Of a DNA stretch of 64,000 bases, positions 61,161 through 64,000 are shown one piece after another. The number at the start of each line of letters is the position of its first letter. Positions within the stretch are counted from its first letter, which is position 1. This stretch comes from Basidiobolus meristosporus CBS 931.73. Lineage: Eukaryota > Basidiobolomycota > Basidiobolomycetes > Basidiobolales > Basidiobolaceae. Below the pieces are notes generated by a model. The model ran no database searches. It saw only the letters and a program-made list of their open reading frames with translations, and was not told the origin of the DNA. Both the position numbers and the translations under genes were made by a program. Where the stretch lies: the NCBI GenBank assembly GCA_002104905.1, contig MCFE01000233.1, positions 57,076 through 121,075 of the forward strand. Direction: 5' to 3'.

Positions 61161-63773
61161 GGAGGGAAAGTCACCAAGTTGGTGAAATCTTTATTTGAGT
61201 TAAGAACTAATCTAAGTACAAATAAAGAAGCCAATTAAGAGGTCTAGAACCTCTCTAATAAGTAATCTAATCTATGTTTTGTTTCATCTCTAATGTTTGT
61301 TTCAATAAAGTAAAGCTCATCAGGGGTAAATATAAAATTCAGGGGTTTTGGGGAAGTACAAATTGTAGATGTTTCTGATCAATATAATCCAAGACTGGAA
61401 CCCAGCCTGGGATTAGGTGTAGTAGGAAAGGTGTGTGGACTTGTAAGTAGCTCTGCCACATAGATCTTAGTTGGTCCTGAGCCAGTAGTCTTGGTTTCTC
61501 AGCTTTTTGAAGTTTTGAAGCAAGCTCTGTTACTACAGCAGAGCCAACCAGGGTGTGCCAGCAAGAAGATTTCAGGGAGGAGTTAGATTGAAGCCATTGT
61601 TTGATGGAGGGGTTATGTGATTTCTGAAGTTTGACTAGGAAGGAAGCCCGGAGATAGATCATTTGGATTTGGTATGGGTAGAACCCAAAGGCTCCATTAG
61701 TTGCATGGATATAGGGAGATACTGGAAGATAAGGTACCAAGGATCTGATACACTGATGGAGAAATTTATCCAGGTGGTGAAGTTCTCTGGAGGTAAGGGG
61801 TATAATGTGGAGACCAAATTCAAGTACCGGCAGTACATACTGCTTCAGAAGTATAGGGATCTTTTGAATTGGAGTGTCTGGAGTGACTACTACCAGAAGC
61901 TTTTTGAGAGCCTGTTGGGCAAGACAGATCCTATTATTCAGGTGGAGCTTTGTGTCAATCCCATGTTGACAAAACGGCAGACCTAGATATATTGCAGTTT
62001 GTTGTGGCAGAATGCTAGTGTTCTGTATAGTTGTAGTGCATCCAATTGGGACTGTCTTGGAAATTGAGAGTGAGAGGTTGTTGGCAGCCAAGTACTTCTC
62101 AATGATGGCAGTGTCTGCTATGTGATTAGGAGTAGCAATCTTGATATCATCTGCATAGAGAGTTAGTAGTGGATAGGGAGAGTCTGGTGAGGGGCCTTTT
62201 GGAAATAAAGGAAAGTCATGTAGGAATATCACAAATAATAAGGGACCTAGTACAGATCCTTGGACTACTCCATTTGGAACCTCATAAGTCTCTGATGTAC
62301 AACTTGGATGCAAAATTTTGGCTGAGTTCTCACAAAATAGAGAACGTACAAGAAGGGTCATTGGTAGTGTGGTAACTGCTAATAGCTTTCTCCAAAGCAG
62401 AGCTCTGTCCACAGAGTCAAAGGCTTTAGTAATGTCAAACAGAATGGTTGGCAATGAGAATTGAAGTGAATGATCATGGCTTAGCACTACAGCCATATCC
62501 AAGGAGAGTTTGGGCAAGAAGCCAAACTGAGAAGGATGGAATGGATATAGTTGAGATTGCAAGGATCTTGCTATTATAAGCTCAAAGATTTTCCGGCAGG
62601 TTGGTAGGAGTGAAACTGGCCGGTAAGAACCTGGGAGTGAGTGTTTCCCCTTCCCTTTGTATAAGGGTATTACATTTGCCTGTGACCAGGCCTTTGGGGT
62701 AGTCAATTGTTGGGCACAGATAGAGTAGAATGGGAGAAGTAAGTGACTCATTTTGGAGTAGCACACCCGGAGTAGATTGTAGGTAATCAAGTCATGTCCA
62801 GGTGCAGTATTTGCAGGAAGCTTCTTTAAAATTTTCTCCAGAAGCTTTGCTGAAACCACAATTGGAGATGTTGTACTGCCAGATATGTCACCAGTATGGT
62901 AGAAAGGAGGAGTGGGATGCACGGTTGAATCAAAGAATATAGGGGCCAGTTTGTCTGGTGATGGTATACTTCTTGCTTGGGGTCTCATGGCTTTGTATAC
63001 TCCTGATATGGACATTGTGGTGGCATTCATATTTACTAAGGGCAAGGTATCCATGATATGAGCCCATAATCTAGTATGCTCAGTGATCTGTAGTGACTTT
63101 GAGTAGGAGATTGCGCTTTCCAGGAGGTTCTGTGTTTTTGGGTTAGGGAAACATAGGTAGCTGGAATTTAAGGCAGAAATGATGGATTTCCATTTAAGTT
63201 GGTTTGCAGATGGCTTTTGGTAGGACTTGGTGGGCAGGGCCAGACAGCCAGTGATTATGATGAAATGCTGGTAAAATAGCCATAATGCATTTACATCATC
63301 ACAAATCCATGCAGGTAAGCTGGGAAATGCATATTCTGTAAGCAAGGATAGGTAGTTGGCAAAGTCCTGTGCCTGTGATACTGAAGCTTTGGCTGGCAGG
63401 ATTGTAAATGGCTGAAGAAGGGTGCCAATTGGTAGGGTTTTTCTGGCAGAAATGATAATATGTATTGGCTTGTGATCAGATTTCTCTAGTGAACCACAGC
63501 TGATATCCTCTGGAATGCTTGTAACCTGGTGGATGTACTGTAAGGCAGCTGGAGTGGCTGTTACCCAGTCAACACAACGTTGAGCTTGCTGAGTGTTTAC
63601 AGTGACCAGATGGTTTTGTCGTAGGAACTTTGTAAAGTGCTCCTCTCGGGTTCTAAGTCTGGATGAAATAGTGGTGATATTTTCAGGGTGGGGAATATTT
63701 TTATCTCCCACTACCATACAAGGGATTGATGAGCTGTTAATGAATTCTGATGTGGCCAAGAAAATTGCCAGTG
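61159..63773 (-). mobile_element. LINE copy L3, terminal element under the telomere
   Basis: About 2.6 kb. The 3' end with both hairpins is on the left next to the interstitial telomere; the 5' end on the right is truncated within the endonuclease and continues directly into TTAGGG repeats at 63774. It is the longest and least damaged copy. Confidence 0.92.
61339..63773 (-). pseudogene. L3 LINE polyprotein: APE endonuclease end plus reverse transcriptase
   Basis: About 810 codons open from the telomere junction; the upstream frame runs into CCCTAA repeats without a stop, so the start is missing. The N-terminal part shows the end of an APE-type endonuclease (CMVVGDKNIP, then EKSDHKPIHI). The reverse transcriptase follows: KLPANTAPGHDLITYNLL, IPLYKGKGKHSLPGSYRPVS, FDITKAFDSVDRALLW, NGVVQGSVLGPLLFVIFLHD, LYADDIKIA and YLGLPF. 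A G run of four at about 61350 (five in L2) shifts frame and gives an early stop at 61339. No gag-like ORF1 or zinc knuckle is present in this copy. Confidence 0.9.
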
Positions 63774-64000
63774 TTAGGGTTAGGGTTAGGGTTAGGGTTA
63801 GGGTTAGGGTTAGGGTTAGGGTTAGGGTTAGGGTTAGGGTTAGGGTTAGGGTTAGGGTTAGGGTTAGGGTTAGGGTTAGGGTTAGGGTTAGGGTTAGGGT
63901 TAGGGTTAGGGTTAGGGTTAGGGTTAGGGTTAGGGTTAGGGTTAGGGTTAGGGTTAGGGTTAGGGTTAGGGTTAGGGTTAGGGTTAGGGTTAGGGTTAGG
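63774..64000 (+). repeat. terminal telomere array (TTAGGG)n
   Basis: About 38 uninterrupted TTAGGG units, G-rich strand toward the right end, filling the window to its last base. The orientation shows that this is the right chromosome end. Confidence 0.98.

Noticed and set aside
63774-64000. CRISPR-like or minisatellite array at the window end
   Set aside because: The unit is exactly TTAGGG without spacers and in the orientation of a right-hand telomere.

Overview
The window is the end of a fungal chromosome. Housekeeping and cell-wall genes fill roughly the first 51 kb, a gene-poor stretch packed with retroelement relics follows, and the sequence runs out in about 38 copies of TTAGGG at 63774-64000, a true right-hand telomere. 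The genes are eukaryotic, with many short GT-AG introns (mostly 50-80 nt). A class V chitin synthase carrying a myosin-motor domain marks it as a fungus. GDP-L-fucose synthase, a GH46 chitosanase and DM9 repeats in the same window suggest an early-diverging, non-Dikarya fungus with chitosan and fucose in its wall (Mucoromycota or Zoopagomycota); that placement is inference.

Layout: RPB2 (+, cut by the window start); METTL5-type rRNA m6A methyltransferase (-); class V chitin synthase (-); eL19 (+); GDP-L-fucose synthase (-); a possible TAF7-like protein (-); mitochondrial uS19 (-); Trs120/TRAPPC9 (+); uS13 (+). From 23.0 to 34.0 kb there is no convincing gene: solo LTRs and a decayed Copia 5' end at 23.7-26.6 kb, a long inverted repeat (probable MITE) at 27.7-28.1 kb, then featureless sequence. 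Genes resume with a bZIP factor (+), a P5-type ATPase with a signal peptide and Cys-rich ectodomain (-), a 75-aa basic protein (+), GH46 chitosanase (+), FKBP12 (-), a DM9-repeat protein (+) and a DHHC palmitoyltransferase (-) whose catalytic DHHC core lies in a 12-nt microexon.

The last 11 kb is a stack of retroelements. A Copia 5' piece and a decayed Copia element lie head to head at 52.9-56.1 kb. They are followed by a scrap of LINE 3' end, a plus-strand LTR retroelement cut just after its Gag zinc knuckle, and three LINE copies (L1, L2, L3) in tandem, all with their 3' end toward the centromere. At three junctions the LINE 3' end follows directly on TTAGG(G) sequence, including a 19-bp interstitial telomere tract. 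The last LINE (L3) is 5'-truncated inside its APE-like endonuclease and capped by the telomere. The simplest reading is repeated insertion at the chromosome end, the G-strand overhang priming reverse transcription, with telomerase re-capping between events. All four LINE 3' ends keep two hairpins whose loops vary while the stems persist. This telomere-attached LINE system is the most interesting feature of the window.
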